A DNA stretch of 64,000 nt from Cryptomeria japonica (Eukaryota; Streptophyta; Pinopsida; Cupressales; Cupressaceae): the NCBI RefSeq assembly GCF_030272615.1, contig NC_081409.1, positions 613,166,755-613,230,754 of the forward strand, in the 5' to 3' direction. Below, in pieces: positions 1 through 10,410 of the stretch. Position 1 is the first letter of the stretch, and every line of letters starts with the position of its first letter. The notes under the pieces were generated by a model. That model was not told the DNA's origin. It ran no database searches and worked only from the letters and a program-made list of their open reading frames with translations. The position numbers and the translations under genes are program-made.

Positions 1-1138
1 GCTTTTTGATGGTATGCTTGGAGTGTTATGCTATTGATTGATTTAGTTATTAACTAATTAAATGATTTATATAGTTTAACAATGTTAAATTAAATTAATA
101 GATTTATATAGTTTATAATAATAAAAGAAATAAATATAAATGGCAATAATAAAATTAATAAATATTTGGTAAATGATTTTATAGTCATTGGATGTTTATT
201 ATTTATTATTTATGGGTTTTTGAAATTATTATTGATATTATTATTAATATTGTTTGTAATAATATGGCTTAGATATTTAATTATAGCCTTTGGTTATTTA
301 TTGTGGCTTTAATCTATTTATAGACCTTGGTTTATCATATTTAATTATTTGTTGGGCTTTATAGTTAATTGTGCCCATGAGTATTATCTTATTGATTGAT
401 TTATTATTTACTTTCTTGGGTTGATTAACTAATGATTCTGCCTACCCTTTTGTATGATTGGTTGAGTTATTGGGTAAGTAAATTAACTATTATTTTATTT
501 ATATTTACCGCAGTTTTTGATATGGGTTGGTAAGGAATATTATTTAGTCTAATATTTTGATTGGCTGACATATTCTATGGTTTTGGCCTGGTTTTCTATT
601 TATTTGCTTTCTTGAGATTTCACAGGGGTTGGCTTGGGAAGTATTTTTTTGCGATTTTGGATTTGGATTGCTTGAAGGAATTTGGATTGTGGCTTGTTCG
701 TTCTTCTTTAGCATATTTATCCTTTCATTTTCAGCTTTTACTAGGTCAGAGGATTTCTTGCTCTTGTATTTTCAGTTTTGAAAAGATTGTCTTCCCTGTG
801 TATTCTTGGGAGTTTTGGGGGAAAATAATTCATTTATATAGTTTGCATAGTTTGATTTATGAAAATATATAGATTTGGGGAAAATATTTTATATTATGGT
901 TGTGTGCAACCATGAATGGCTGACTTTGCGAATATTGTATGTGCATTCTTCGCTTCCGTGAGTCTGCTGAGGTCACGAGGAATGGACTGCTTAGATTTTT
1001 GTGCAATAGAGTCAGGGTCTAGACCGTTTGGATAACTCATTGGAGGTTTTCCTTTGTAATTGATAAGTGATAACATAATAATTAATATTAGGTGGAATGG
1101 GTAGAGTAACTCATCTAAACAAGATAAAAAATTAGTTT
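1..1138. other. A+T-rich intergenic DNA, no gene recognised
   Basis: Long runs of TTAATTAAAT-type sequence. The short open frames here (for example 561-872) have no recognisable domain and lie in T-rich DNA, so I do not call them genes. Confidence 0.6.
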
Positions 1139-1693
1139 TGTAATACCCATCTCATGGTTCGGAGTCTAGAGTGAGGTGGTAGATTTCCTCAAAGGTTGAG
1201 ATGGTTTTTCATTTGTATCTTATATGGTAGCATGTGATGACACTCTTTCCCTACATGTCGATCCTAGTTCCTTATGTCTTGATGTTGAGTCACCTCTGGA
1301 GGTTTCTTGGTTGTTTGGTATGTTTTCCTTGGTTTGTGTTAGAGTTGTTCCTCTTTGGTTGATAGGTTTCAACTTAGATCTAGAGTGTGTGTGGGATCTT
1401 ATGTCATTTCCTAGCATGGGGGGTGGATTCCTTTGGTTCCACATGGTCAGGTGGTTTGTTCCTTTCTTCTATTGGGATGTTCTTCGGTGGATGCTTTTCT
1501 TGGAAGCTTTGTGTGGATGTGGATCTCTTATCTCATCAGCTCGTGGATGGATATTTATAGCAGCTTATTGATCATGATCCATTAGACATATATATGAGTC
1601 ATTAGTTTATATGATTTTCTATAAAAAAAATTGTTATCTCTATTTTGCATGTTAGTTAGTGTATTTATCTAGGGTATTTTGATGGGCATTACA
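1139..1693. mobile_element. Probable solo LTR with TGTAATACCC / GGGCATTACA ends
   Basis: The interval opens with TGTAATACCCATC and closes with its near-perfect inverted complement GATGGGCATTACA. Plant Ty3/Gypsy LTRs of chromovirus type commonly have such TGTAA(C/T)NCCC ... GGGNNTTACA ends. No matching 5-bp target duplication is visible (AGTTT on the left, TATTA on the right), so it may be old, have a recombined flank, or be a coincidence. The open frame at 1224-1571 inside it resembles no known protein. Confidence 0.45.
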
Positions 1694-1710
1694 TATTAAT
1701 ATTGTATTTT

Positions 1711-1725
1711 CATTATTATATTGTT
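1711..1725. repeat. LINE target-site duplication, copy at the LINE 3' end
   Basis: CATTATTATATTGTT, repeated exactly at 7269-7283. The two copies bracket the LINE, and 15 bp is a normal length for an L1-type target-primed insertion. Confidence 0.75.
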
Positions 1726-1899
1726 TTTGATTAAAAGAGCAGTGAGAACGAGGGCACTGACCCTTTACATAGAAGAACTTTTAATGAGACCACAGTGCAA
1801 AAACAACACTATAACAACATTAAGAGTAACAAAACTATCAGCAAAATGAGACCAAGTCTTAGAAAATAAAAAACAACAAGCATAAAACACAAAAACAAA

Positions 1900-3890
1900 C
1901 TACAGGGATGCCTTTCGCACCCCAATGGCATCAATGACAATGTTCCATTCACTAAACAAGAACCTATACAGGTCCTTGGCCTCTTGCTTATCCTCCTCTG
2001 TGTCTACAGTATGTTCGCTCAGCAGAGAGAGGGTGAGCCTCAAGCTATGTAAAATCTGCAGATGAAATATGTTAAGGCCCGCAATTTGGGCATCCCAGGC
2101 CTCCACCTTGCTCTTGATTTGATTGATATCATCCATGATAGCCTGCAATTCAAGCACAGGGCCCAGGTTCTCAATCCTCTATGTGATGTCCAACATGTTT
2201 GTGCACAATGTTTCCATTTGCTCCAGAGTAGGGACACCCTGGGGGTTCATAGTAGCCATGTCATCCATAGTCTTATCCATTGCCTTGGCCACATCTTTAG
2301 CAGGGGAACAATAATTATCATTGCCCAGGCCCATTCAAGGAATAGAGTGCATCACCTATTCCACCATCTTTAAATCTGAGTCCAAGTCACCAGAGTCCAA
2401 GGCTTTGGTATCAGAATTTTTGTCACCCATGACACCCACAGTGCCCATTTTCATAGGGGTCCTATCCTTAACATTAACAAAGTCCTAGGCTTGCATCTCA
2501 GAATTGCCCATGTCAGTGGCACCAACAGTGCTCAAATCCATGGGGTCCCTAGTCATATTCGCTTCAGTAGCATCCTCATCGGGGCCCCTCATAGTGGTTT
2601 TAAGGTCCTCTCCTTCCTTGTCCTCAATGAGGTCCTCCTCCGAGTCAATATTTTCAATCACAGGGGTCTTCTTTTTGTGCAAGCTTTTGGAAGCCAATCT
2701 AGAGGATCTCATTTTAACATCAGAATTAGGGGAAGGGTTGTCATTCTCAGCATCCTCAGAGGAAGAATTGTCATCAAAGATAATACGTTTGCGTTTAACA
2801 GGGGTTTTTTCTTTGCCCTTGGATAGGAAGTAGGAAATGCTGGGAGAGGCGAACAAAGTCAAGCTAGGAGAGACTGCAGATAAAGAAATAGTGGAGGCAT
2901 AAGCAGACAGAGACATGGAGAAGTTGGCCATAGCAAAGCCTACATGCAGATATTGGAAAAATCTGGGGAAGGCCATAGACAAGGCGACAAGTTGCTAAGG
3001 AGTAGGCATGGGGGGTTGAGATAGCGAGAGGTTCTGGGGGGGGAGCAAAGGGCCTCATGAAATTTGTAAAGCCTATAAATGAGGCCCTGGTGAAGGAGGT
3101 AGGGTGGCTTATCCCCATGCTTGGGGTCCATGGTGTCTTTAACAGAGCTTTCAATGGAATGCAATAAATAAAAGGGCAAACAAAGCAAATCATTATTACA
3201 AAAATTATTCAGAAGGGGAAATTGATAGTAGTGAAATACCTTGTTCCTACCCTTGAGAGTGAAGTACTTCATGATCATAAGGTAAATCATATTCCATGGG
3301 TGTTTGAGCTCATCCCAAGAAAACCCTTCGTGGAGTTTGACAGGTTCCTCATGATTGCGGAAGAAGCATTTTAGACCTTCATTGTTGGCAACATGGCTGG
3401 TGCGCTTCTAGTGTCATCCGTCAAGGGCCAGCTTCATGGCCCGAGCAATTATTTCCTTAGAGACATTGAAAGAAGTTTTGCCCATTGAAACATGCCTCCT
3501 AGACCAAGAGGAGGCAAAAGAAGCTGAGAGCTACTCATCATGGCCCTACACACATTCCAAAAAGTCGGCAACCCATCCTTCAACACAAAAATTCCAGACC
3601 AGGGGGTCATTCTTGAAATCATCCGGTTTGTCCAGTTCGTAACAAACTCTTTCACCCCCCATATCCTTTGCCAACAAAACTTCTTTAGACATGAAAGAAA
3701 TTTCGTAGAGAAAATTGCAGAGACCCTTTGAGAAGCAAGCTAAGAAAAGACAATGGGAAGTGTGCGAGCTCGACGTCATTAAGTGAGACTTGAAGTTGGG
3801 TGCATGGGAAAAATTGAAATTACTTTTAGAAATGATTTCCTGGTTACGAGGCATGAAGAGCCAGCAAATACTGATGGTAACCAACATGTT
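1900..3890 (-). pseudogene. Decayed extra ORF downstream of LINE RNase H; unknown function
   Basis: Lies between RNase H and the LINE tail, on the LINE coding strand. From 3890 to about 2940 it reads as a globular segment with frameshifts. Visible motifs are GWVADFLEC, then FNVSKEII, then a W/Y/F-rich stretch (HPWNMIYL, FTLKGRNKVFHYYQFPLL, DLLCLPFYLL). At about 2830-2485 follows a low-complexity part with basic (KRKR, SLHKKK) and acidic (SSSEDAE, DSEEDLIEDKEGED) clusters. At 2157-1900 comes a helical C-terminus ending VRKASL. The globular part resembles the conserved domain of transposon-associated plant proteins of unknown function, and the second ORF of the element at 14935-23622 has the same layout. 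Standard plant L1 elements end at RNase H, so this is unusual. Being a separate older insertion is less likely, since it lies inside the LINE target duplication. Confidence 0.5.
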
Positions 3891-4098
3891 ACCAATCTAA
3901 TCATACCACATCATAATGTGGTAGGCCCAAAGGATTTGCCAACAAAGAAGCACGTCCTTCACCGCCAGCCTGGCCGAACGAGTCACCACCACATCGACAT
4001 AGATCAACTAAATATTCTCATAATTTGAATTATGAAAGCAACACCTCCGAACGACCCCAAGGGAAGAGAGGGGAGTAAGGAAAGAACTTGGCAACAAC

Positions 4099-4437
4099 TC
4101 AATCATTGGTAGGAATTTTAGATTTCTCTTCTTGAAGAAGGAATTTAACATGGTCTGGGAGGGAATTGTGGCTCCTCCAACATCTCAAACCAGAAAGATT
4201 TAGGTCAAGGGCTACCAGGGCATCCACCACTCTGTTGCCTTCCCTGTAGACATGCATAATTTTAAATAAATCAAGCCTGAAGATGAGCCTCAAGGTGTAT
4301 CTGATGGTTCCCTCAATGGTCCAATTGAGCCTATTCTGCCCTTTGACAATATTAATGATGAGCTTAGAGTCACCCTCAATGTCCACAATCCTAATTCCCA
4401 TGGTGAGGGTGAGACAAATTCTCCAGGCTAAGGCCAT
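4099..4437 (-). pseudogene. LINE RNase H domain (plant L1 type)
   Basis: RNase H fold of the kind found at the C-terminus of plant L1 ORF2. Visible are the start MALAWRICLTLTMGIR, the catalytic stretch DIEGDSKLIINIVKG and the distal HVYREGNRVVDALV carrying the late His/Asp positions. The domain would remove the RNA strand during cDNA synthesis. It follows zf-RVT after about 0.7 kb of stop-ridden linker and is the last standard LINE domain. The frame is open for only 112 codons and the first catalytic strand upstream is interrupted, so it is inactive. Confidence 0.75.
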
Positions 4438-5178
4438 TGCTTCAGCCTAATTAGAGGAATGCCCATTCAGGTTGCCTGCATAAGAAGCAATAAGGGCCCC
4501 CAATTGGGTTTTGATAACCCCTCCACTAGCAGCCAGACCCCCACTGGAATCCCCATTAAAATTGAGTTTGAAATGTGTGGCCAGAGGGGACTAGACCATG
4601 CTTTTCCGTAGGAGTCTCTTAGAGTAGTCAACAAGAGAGAATGAGGGGGGGATGTTCCAACATATAGCAATTTCCTATTTCTAGGTAGAGGGAGGTTTGG
4701 AGGCCAACCGGGTTTTAGAAACAGAGATATTCTCAAGAATCAACTTTAGGAATCGAGCAAACATAGTTTCAATAGAGGCCTCTTTGTCCCTGAATATCCT
4801 GTCATTCCTTTCCTTCGAGATAGTCCAGCTCACATGAGGGGGGATCTACTTCCACAGTTGTTGGATAAGGGGGTTGGATCAGGGGCCCTGAAACTCCTGG
4901 GACAAAGTTAACAAATTATCATTCATAATCCAACAGATATTAAGCTTGTTGTAGACCATCCCCCATAGCTCTTGAGAAAAGACATAGTGGAGGAAGAGAT
5001 GAGCAAGACTTTCCTCATAATTTTTTCAAAGGATGCATCTATTAGGAAATTGGAATCCCTGCTTAACCAAATTGTCTTGGGTCAAAATTTTATTGAGGAG
5101 AGAAGTCCACCAAAAGAAATTGACCTTGGGGATGAGTTGGGGATTCCAAACCTCTTTCCAGATATAGGTGTAATCAAG

Positions 5179-5466
5179 TTATCTTAGCAAGTTGTTGTAG
5201 GCAGTTCTGACAGAGAAGTCCCCAGAAGGGTTCCACTTCCAAATGAATCTATCTTGTCGAGGAAAAAGGGGGAGAAAGGTGCCAGCCAAGAGCTTCTGGA
5301 GCTCTCTAGCAGCAGAGAGGAGGAAGGGATGATCAATGCAGTAGTCCTCCAAAGCCCTCCAAGTGGTGTTGATGAAATAATCACTGATCCTTTCTCCAAA
5401 GAAACTTTTGGCAACATCCTCGAGCCTTCTAAGGGAGGGGGAAGAAGCAAGGGGATTTTGTCCCAA
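5179..5466 (-). pseudogene. LINE zf-RVT domain
   Basis: Matches the zinc-binding domain found after the RT of plant L1 proteins (zf-RVT). Visible are FFGERISDYFINTTWRALED and, near the end, DRFIWKWNPSGDFSVRTAYN, whose W-x(4-5)-G-x-FSVR-x-AY signature is characteristic. It sits directly downstream of the RT in the same ORF2 and is separated from it here by a stop. It probably contributes to RNA or cDNA binding (family knowledge). Confidence 0.72.
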
Positions 5467-7268
5467 TCAACAATCCTTCCAGAAGAAAATATTCCTTCTA
5501 TTTCCAATAAGCCACCTCATACCATGAGATAAAGGGTCCTTGCAACTCAAGATGTTGTTACAAATTTTGGAACCCCTAGGGAGGCCCTCCTCTTTTAGAA
5601 GAGAGGAAAAATACCCATTACCCAGGTATTTAGCCCTGATGATCCTGCTCCAATCCACATCCTTATTAAAAAGCTTCCAAGCAATTTTGGTCATAAGGGC
5701 CTTATTGAACCTGAAGATCTTGTGGGTTCCCAACCTGCCCATGGCCTTCAGGAGACAAACTCTATCCCAACCCACCAAAATGAGCCTCTTCTTTTCTTCC
5801 ATCCCTGTCCAAAGGAAATTATTTTGGATATTCTCTAGCTTAGTAGCCATAACCACAAAAATATTAAAATGGGAGAGGAAGTACATAGGGATCCCCTGAA
5901 GGGAGGATGAGAGCAGCTGCAATTTCCCAGCACTACTGAGGAATCTACCTTTCCAACCAGACAACCTCTTCTGCATTCTTTTGAGGATAGAGATCCAGAA
6001 GGAATTAGATACATCTTTAATAGTCAAAGGGAGACCAAGGTAGGTGCCAGGGAGGGAGGCACTTTGACAACCAAGGATTCTACAGACTTTATCTTGGAGT
6101 TGGACATGAGTGTGAAAGAAGTAAATATTGCTCTTCTCATAGTTAATGTGTTGACCAGAGGCCAAAACATAAGAGTTGAGAAAGGATTTCCAAACCATAG
6201 CTTCCCATATAGAGGAGATACCAAAGAGAATAGTGTCATTGACAAACTGTTGCAGAACATTAGGAAGTGCCGTTGAAGCAGGTTTGATGCCCAGGAGAGG
6301 TCCCTTATTAACCATGGAATTCAAATTAGAAGACAATACTTCAACAAGGATGATGAAAAGGTAAGGGGATAGAGGATCCCCTTGTCACAGACCTTTGGAG
6401 GCCCTGTACTTCTCTAGGGGGCTCCCATTGAGAAGCACATAGTAGGTGACCATAGATATGCATTCCCCAATAAGTTTAATGAGTTTATCTCCAAATCCCA
6501 TTGTCTTCAGAACTTTGAAGAGAAAGTTCCAATTGACTCTATCATAAGCCTTAGAGATATCAAGCTTGCGCACCATCCCCGACTGATGTCACTTATCCAT
6601 GGAATGAATTATCTCATGAGTAGAGATGGCCACATCAAGAATCTGTTTACTCGAGACAAAACCTTTCTAGGTAGGGCTAATCAAAGAATCCAGGAAAGGT
6701 TTGAGCCTATTAACAAGAACTTTACCTAAGATTTTATAAATAGTATTGTAGAGACTGATAGGGCATAAGTCCTTGAGACTGGTCACCTCCTAAACTTTAG
6801 GGATAAGGGAAATGAAGGTTAAATTGAGCTTGTTGAGAAGCCTTCTAGATCTGAAAAAATCCCTAGTGACCAGAACAACATCAGGGCCCACCACATCCCA
6901 TAAATCTTGGAAAAAATCTGGGGGGAAACCATCAGGGCCCGGGGCTTTGAAGGAACCCATAGCAAAACAATGGACTTGACTTCCTCCTCAGAAACAGGGG
7001 CCAAATTGAGGTTGTTGTCTTCCACCAAGAGGGGGGGCGGGAGGCAGTTGAGAAAATCCTCCCCAGTAGGGGCCCCAAGGTCACCATCCTCCCTAAACAA
7101 AGTGGCAAAATAGTTAGTAGTCAGTCTACCCAAACTATCCTCATCATTGACCTCTTAAATGTTATCATCCAAGAGGGAGGAGATGTGGTTTCTTCGCCTG
7201 TGGATAATAGCAGATATGTGAAATAAAGTTGTATTCTTATCACCCTCTTTGAGCCATTGAACCCGAGA
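5467..7268 (-). pseudogene. LINE ORF2 reverse transcriptase
   Basis: The reading begins with a WLKEGDKNTTLFH-like motif (linker after the endonuclease), then LGRLTTNYFATLF, an APGPDGF-like stretch, DISKAYDRVNW at 6385-6576, QGDPLSPYLF, and the catalytic box region QFVNDTILFG in the 5467-6336 frame. The consensus box is F/YADD; here the two central positions read V-N, so the active site is lost. The thumb region contains LPGTYLGLPL and GWKGRFLSSAGK, both typical of plant L1. Stops at expected Gln or Arg codons (before KGFVSSKQ, before EVTSLKD, before QGDPLS) mark decay by C-to-T change. No endonuclease precedes it. Confidence 0.88.
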
Positions 7269-7283
7269 CATTATTATATTGTT
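7269..7283. repeat. LINE target-site duplication, copy at the truncated 5' end
   Basis: CATTATTATATTGTT, identical to 1711-1725. It fixes the LINE 5' truncation point at 7268. Confidence 0.75.
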
Positions 7284-7855
7284 AACAACTTATTATAATT
7301 ATAGTATAATATTATTATATAAAATATACTATATTATTGATAATATTATTTTATTATCCAATTTTTATATAATTAAATTATATGAAGATAACTAAAATAA
7401 TACTATTAATTCATATTTCAAATATTATATATATGTTTATTTATTTATATAAAGCTCTAAAAGATACAAACTCTAAATAATTTGAAAATAAAATTTAAAC
7501 ATTCTAAATATTATTTTATTGTACCTAAAAATTTACCTAAGAAATTTCATTTATTGAATTGTATTCCTAACCTCTTTGAATCCTAACCATAATTTAACCC
7601 TAACCACAAATCAAAAGTTTTGCCAAGAAGCCTATTTGATACTTAACCGTAACTCAAATTTAACTTTACAACTAACCCTTACCCTAATTGTGTTTGAACT
7701 ATAATCATAATTTAACCCTAAGTTAAAAAAAATAAAATCTTTAATTAAACACTAATTGAATCACAGTCTTTAATTGAACCCTAATCCTAATTAAACTCTA
7801 ATGGTAAAATAATTGAACATAAATCTAACCCTAATTGAATTATAATCCTAACCTT
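7284..7855. other. A+T-rich DNA with CCTAA-type degenerate repeats
   Basis: No gene seen. From about 7560 the motif AACCCTAA / CCTAACC recurs in spaced, imperfect form. The block 7475-7550 resembles 11716-11790 in direct orientation (shared ...AAATATTATTTTA...ACCTAAAAATTT...CCTA). Confidence 0.5.
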
Positions 7856-7881
7856 GGGTAAGTGCACCAAGATGGTGAACA
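7856..7881 (+). repeat. Left terminal inverted repeat
   Basis: 26 bp starting GGGTAAGTGCACC and ending TGGTGAACA, the exact inverted complement of 10126-10151. Confidence 0.75.
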
Positions 7882-7991
7882 GAAAAGTGGCCACTTGCAA
7901 AAAAAAAATGAAATTTTTCATAACTTGTGCATGTTCTATGAAATTCAAAAATGTGCTAGGCTTGGTTTGGACTAAAATATAAAGATTTTCC

Positions 7992-8109
7992 CATAACCCG
8001 TACGGGTTATGCAAACCTAATGGGAATGCTCACAATTTCTCATAACCCGTATGGGTTATGCAAAACTAGAAGTTTTGGCCTTAGTTCTGCATAACCTGTA
8101 TAGGTTATG
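7992..8109. repeat. Three 20-bp palindromic repeats, left cluster
   Basis: Copies at 7992-8011 (CATAACCCGTACGGGTTATG, a perfect palindrome), 8041-8060 and 8090-8109. Some copies are followed by GCAAAAC-type or GTAGAACT sequence. They share a consensus with the right cluster at 9150-9295. Confidence 0.8.
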
Positions 8110-8129
8110 TAGAACTAAGAACCAAAGAG

Positions 8130-8205
8130 GAAGTGGGGAGAGAGATAAAGGGAGAGAGAGATAGAGAGGGAAAGAAAGAGAAGGGATAGGGTGAAAATAT
8201 GATTA

Positions 8206-8268
<63 letters not shown>

Positions 8269-8411
8269 GATAAGGAGAGGGGGTGAGAGAGAGTTAGAGA
8301 GAGAGTAGGGAGAGGGGGAGGGAGAGAGTGTTAGAGATATAAAGAGAAGGGGATAGGAAGAGAGGGGGAGGGATAGGGAAAGAAAGAGAAGTGAGAGAGG
8401 GTGAGAATATG

Positions 8412-8482
<71 letters not shown>

Positions 8483-8569
8483 GGGAGAGGGGGTAAGAGA
8501 GAGAGAGAGTAGGGGGAGAGAGGGTAAGAGAGAGAATAGGGGATAGGAAGAGAGGGAGAGAATAGGATA

Positions 8570-8627
<58 letters not shown>

Positions 8628-8932
8628 GGTCAAGAGAGGGGGAGGGGGAGAGAGAGAATCAGATAAGATAATGAGAGGGGGATGGAGGGGGGGAGAGGGA
8701 GAGGGAGGGGGCGAGAAAGAGAGAGAAGGGTGAGAGGGTGAGAATAGGATAGGATAACGAGAGAGGGAGAGAGGGAGAGAGAGAGAGAATGGGATATGGA
8801 GAGAGTAGGAGAAGGAGGAAAGGGTGAGAGACATGAGGTAGAGAGAGAATGAGAAGGACAAGAGGGCGAGACTCGACAGAGAGAAGTGTGAGGGGGAGAG
8901 AGATGAGATAGAAATCAAGGAGGATAATTAGG
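8130..8932. repeat. Large GA-rich microsatellite
   Basis: About 0.8 kb of purine-only-like DNA with three long uninterrupted (GA)n runs near 8209-8265, 8415-8479 and 8571-8624, separated by GGGGAGAGGG variants. The GATTAAGTGAGAG / GATTGAGAGAG spacer recurs before runs 1 and 2, suggesting internal duplication. The opposite strand gives a long Ser/Leu-rich frame that is only a translation of the repeat. Confidence 0.95.
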
Positions 8933-9000
8933 GCTCAGAATACACAGAGACGGTGATGGGGGAAGGAAGACGAGAGAGAGGAAAAGAAGAGAGACATGCA

Positions 9001-9110
9001 TTTATACAAACATATATACATATATCTATATAAATATATGTATATATAGCTATGTATATGCATATATACATACATAAACACATTATATATGTATGTCTAT
9101 ACATATGTGT
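9001..9110. repeat. TA/CATA-rich low-complexity tract
   Basis: Alternating ATATAC/TATG sequence directly after the GA microsatellite. Confidence 0.85.
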
Positions 9111-9149
9111 AGTAAATGCTAAGTTTACAAGAATACATTTTGATGTCTT

Positions 9150-9295
9150 CATAACCCGCACGGGTTTTGTGAAACTCAAAATGATGGTTTTAGTTCTACA
9201 TAACCAGTATGGGTTATGTAGAACTATGAATGGTACTTTTTGTTTTTCAAAACCTGAGCAGGTTATCTTGCACATCAAAACCCGTGTGGGTTTTG
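9150..9295. repeat. Four 20-bp palindromic repeats, right cluster
   Basis: Copies at 9150-9169, 9199-9218, 9248-9267 and 9276-9295. They follow the plan CA(T/A)AACC(C/T/A)G...GGGTT(A/T)TG, with more mismatches than the left cluster. The sequence after 9199 (GTAGAACTA) repeats that after 8090. Confidence 0.75.
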
Positions 9296-10125
9296 GATTG
9301 GTAAGAGGGTTGGAAAATGACCCTAAGGCTTGCAAGCCCATTTTCCCTCCATTTTTGTCCCTTTACACATTTTTTCATCTTCCAACATGATTTATCAACT
9401 TCGTTGTCATCAGGTTTACAAATGATCAAGTGGGTATCTCTAAAATTACTACCATAATCTCACACGTCTTCTCAGATTTCTAACCATATAAATTTTTCTG
9501 TTTTTGGACAACATTAGCATAAGAAACTTTAATTTTCTTTACCAATGCCTTGATAGTCCTCACAAACATATGCCTACCATTTTTTTAATAACTTTTAATA
9601 TACTTGACCAAATTCAAAATAAATTACATATTATTGTTTTACACTAGATTCTATACACTTTTAAAAAAAGAAGTTTGCATTTTTGATTATTTTAATGCAA
9701 GTTATGCTCAGCGCACGAACATGTACCAAATTTTCAGAATGCGGTCACTTCAAAAAATCATAAAAAAAATTAGTCAATGAAAAATTACAAAAAAATACAC
9801 GACTTCTAGATCTCACTCTTACCTATCATCCTACCAAAGGGTTTTGCAAAATATTAAATCTAACTATATATTTTGTGCAGTGCACGAAAAAACTATGTTA
9901 TGTTTTTCTGAAAAAATCAGGAACAATTTTTTGTGTGCGAGAGGTTTGACCTTCTTAATTTTATCCAATTTTAAAAAACTTTAGTCGTGTAGAAACTAGA
10001 TTCAGAGTACTACAAGTCTTATTCTTTGCTCAACTCCTAGTTTTGAGTGCATGACCTTCAAATATCTCTTTGAAGTTAAGGTTTATCTGTTTTTAGAAAA
10101 AAAGTGGCCACTTATTCCCCTTTTT
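9296..10125. other. Interior of the TIR element, no gene seen
   Basis: A+T-rich DNA inside the TIR element. Short open frames on both strands (for example 9052-9390, 9247-9429) run through the palindromes and have no recognisable domain. Confidence 0.5.
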
Positions 10126-10151
10126 TGTTCACCATCTTGGTGCACTTACCC
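10126..10151 (-). repeat. Right terminal inverted repeat
   Basis: Exact inverted complement of 7856-7881. Confidence 0.75.
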
Positions 10152-10313
10152 CCTAACTATAATTAAACCTAACTATGAATTATAATTATAATAAATTCAT
10201 GTATTTGGTAATCTTTTTATTTTTTAAGTTAGTTCATTTAATGATGTGTAAATGCAATCTTATTGAATATTAGAGAATCCATTTTTTAAATTAGCATTCA
10301 ATTAGTATAATAA

Positions 10314-10410
10314 ATATATATAAAGAAAGCCGAGAGATATGAAGGCTTTCATTTAAGTGGAAAAATAAAAAATGAAAGCCTCCACATCTTTTGGCTTTCT
10401 TTATATATAT
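10314..10410. repeat. Long hairpin / MITE-like inverted repeat
   Basis: Arms of about 41 bp at 10314-10354 and 10370-10410. The outer part ATATATAAAGAAAGCC pairs with GGCTTTCTTTATATAT and the inner part AGGCTTTCATTT pairs with AAATGAAAGCCT, around a loop of about 15 bases. A few mismatches lie mid-arm. It could be a small MITE or an snRNA/miRNA-like foldback; no transposase is nearby. Confidence 0.7.

Larger units (their letters stand above)
1726..7268 (-). mobile_element. 5'-truncated L1-type LINE with an extra 3' coding module
   Basis: Non-LTR retrotransposon on the minus strand. Reading from 7268 downward it encodes the segment just after the endonuclease (WLKEGDKNTTLFH-like), the reverse transcriptase, the zf-RVT domain, an RNase H and then a further decayed coding module. 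ORF1 and the endonuclease are absent, so the copy was truncated at insertion. Its 3' end reads CACTGCTCTTTTAATC, like plant L1 tails, and is followed at once by the 15-bp target duplication. The copy is dead: in-frame stops and frameshifts occur throughout. Boundaries are seen in the sequence; the L1 assignment rests on the domain order. Confidence 0.88.
7856..10151. mobile_element. Non-autonomous TIR (DNA transposon or foldback) element
   Basis: The ends are a perfect 26-bp inverted repeat beginning GGGTAAGTGCACC, at 7856-7881 and 10126-10151. The 12-bp palindrome AAGTGGCCACTT follows each end on the inside (7885-7896 and 10102-10113). Outside the ends are CCTAACCTT (7847-7855) and CCTAACTAT (10152-10160), a possible imperfect 9-bp target duplication; flanking CCTAA-rich DNA weakens that reading. 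Inside are seven 20-bp palindromic repeats, a large GA microsatellite and no transposase. The superfamily cannot be assigned: a 9-bp duplication would suit Mutator-like elements. Confidence 0.65.

Noticed and set aside
1224-1571. 115-codon Trp/Phe-rich ORF
   Set aside because: Inside the probable solo LTR; no family resemblance.
2062-2833. Plus-strand ORFs opposite the LINE extra module
   Set aside because: Antisense shadows of the minus-strand module, which has the more protein-like composition and lies in LINE orientation.
8331-8918. 195-codon minus-strand frame rich in Ser and Leu
   Set aside because: It is the translation of the GA microsatellite; no start context or domain.
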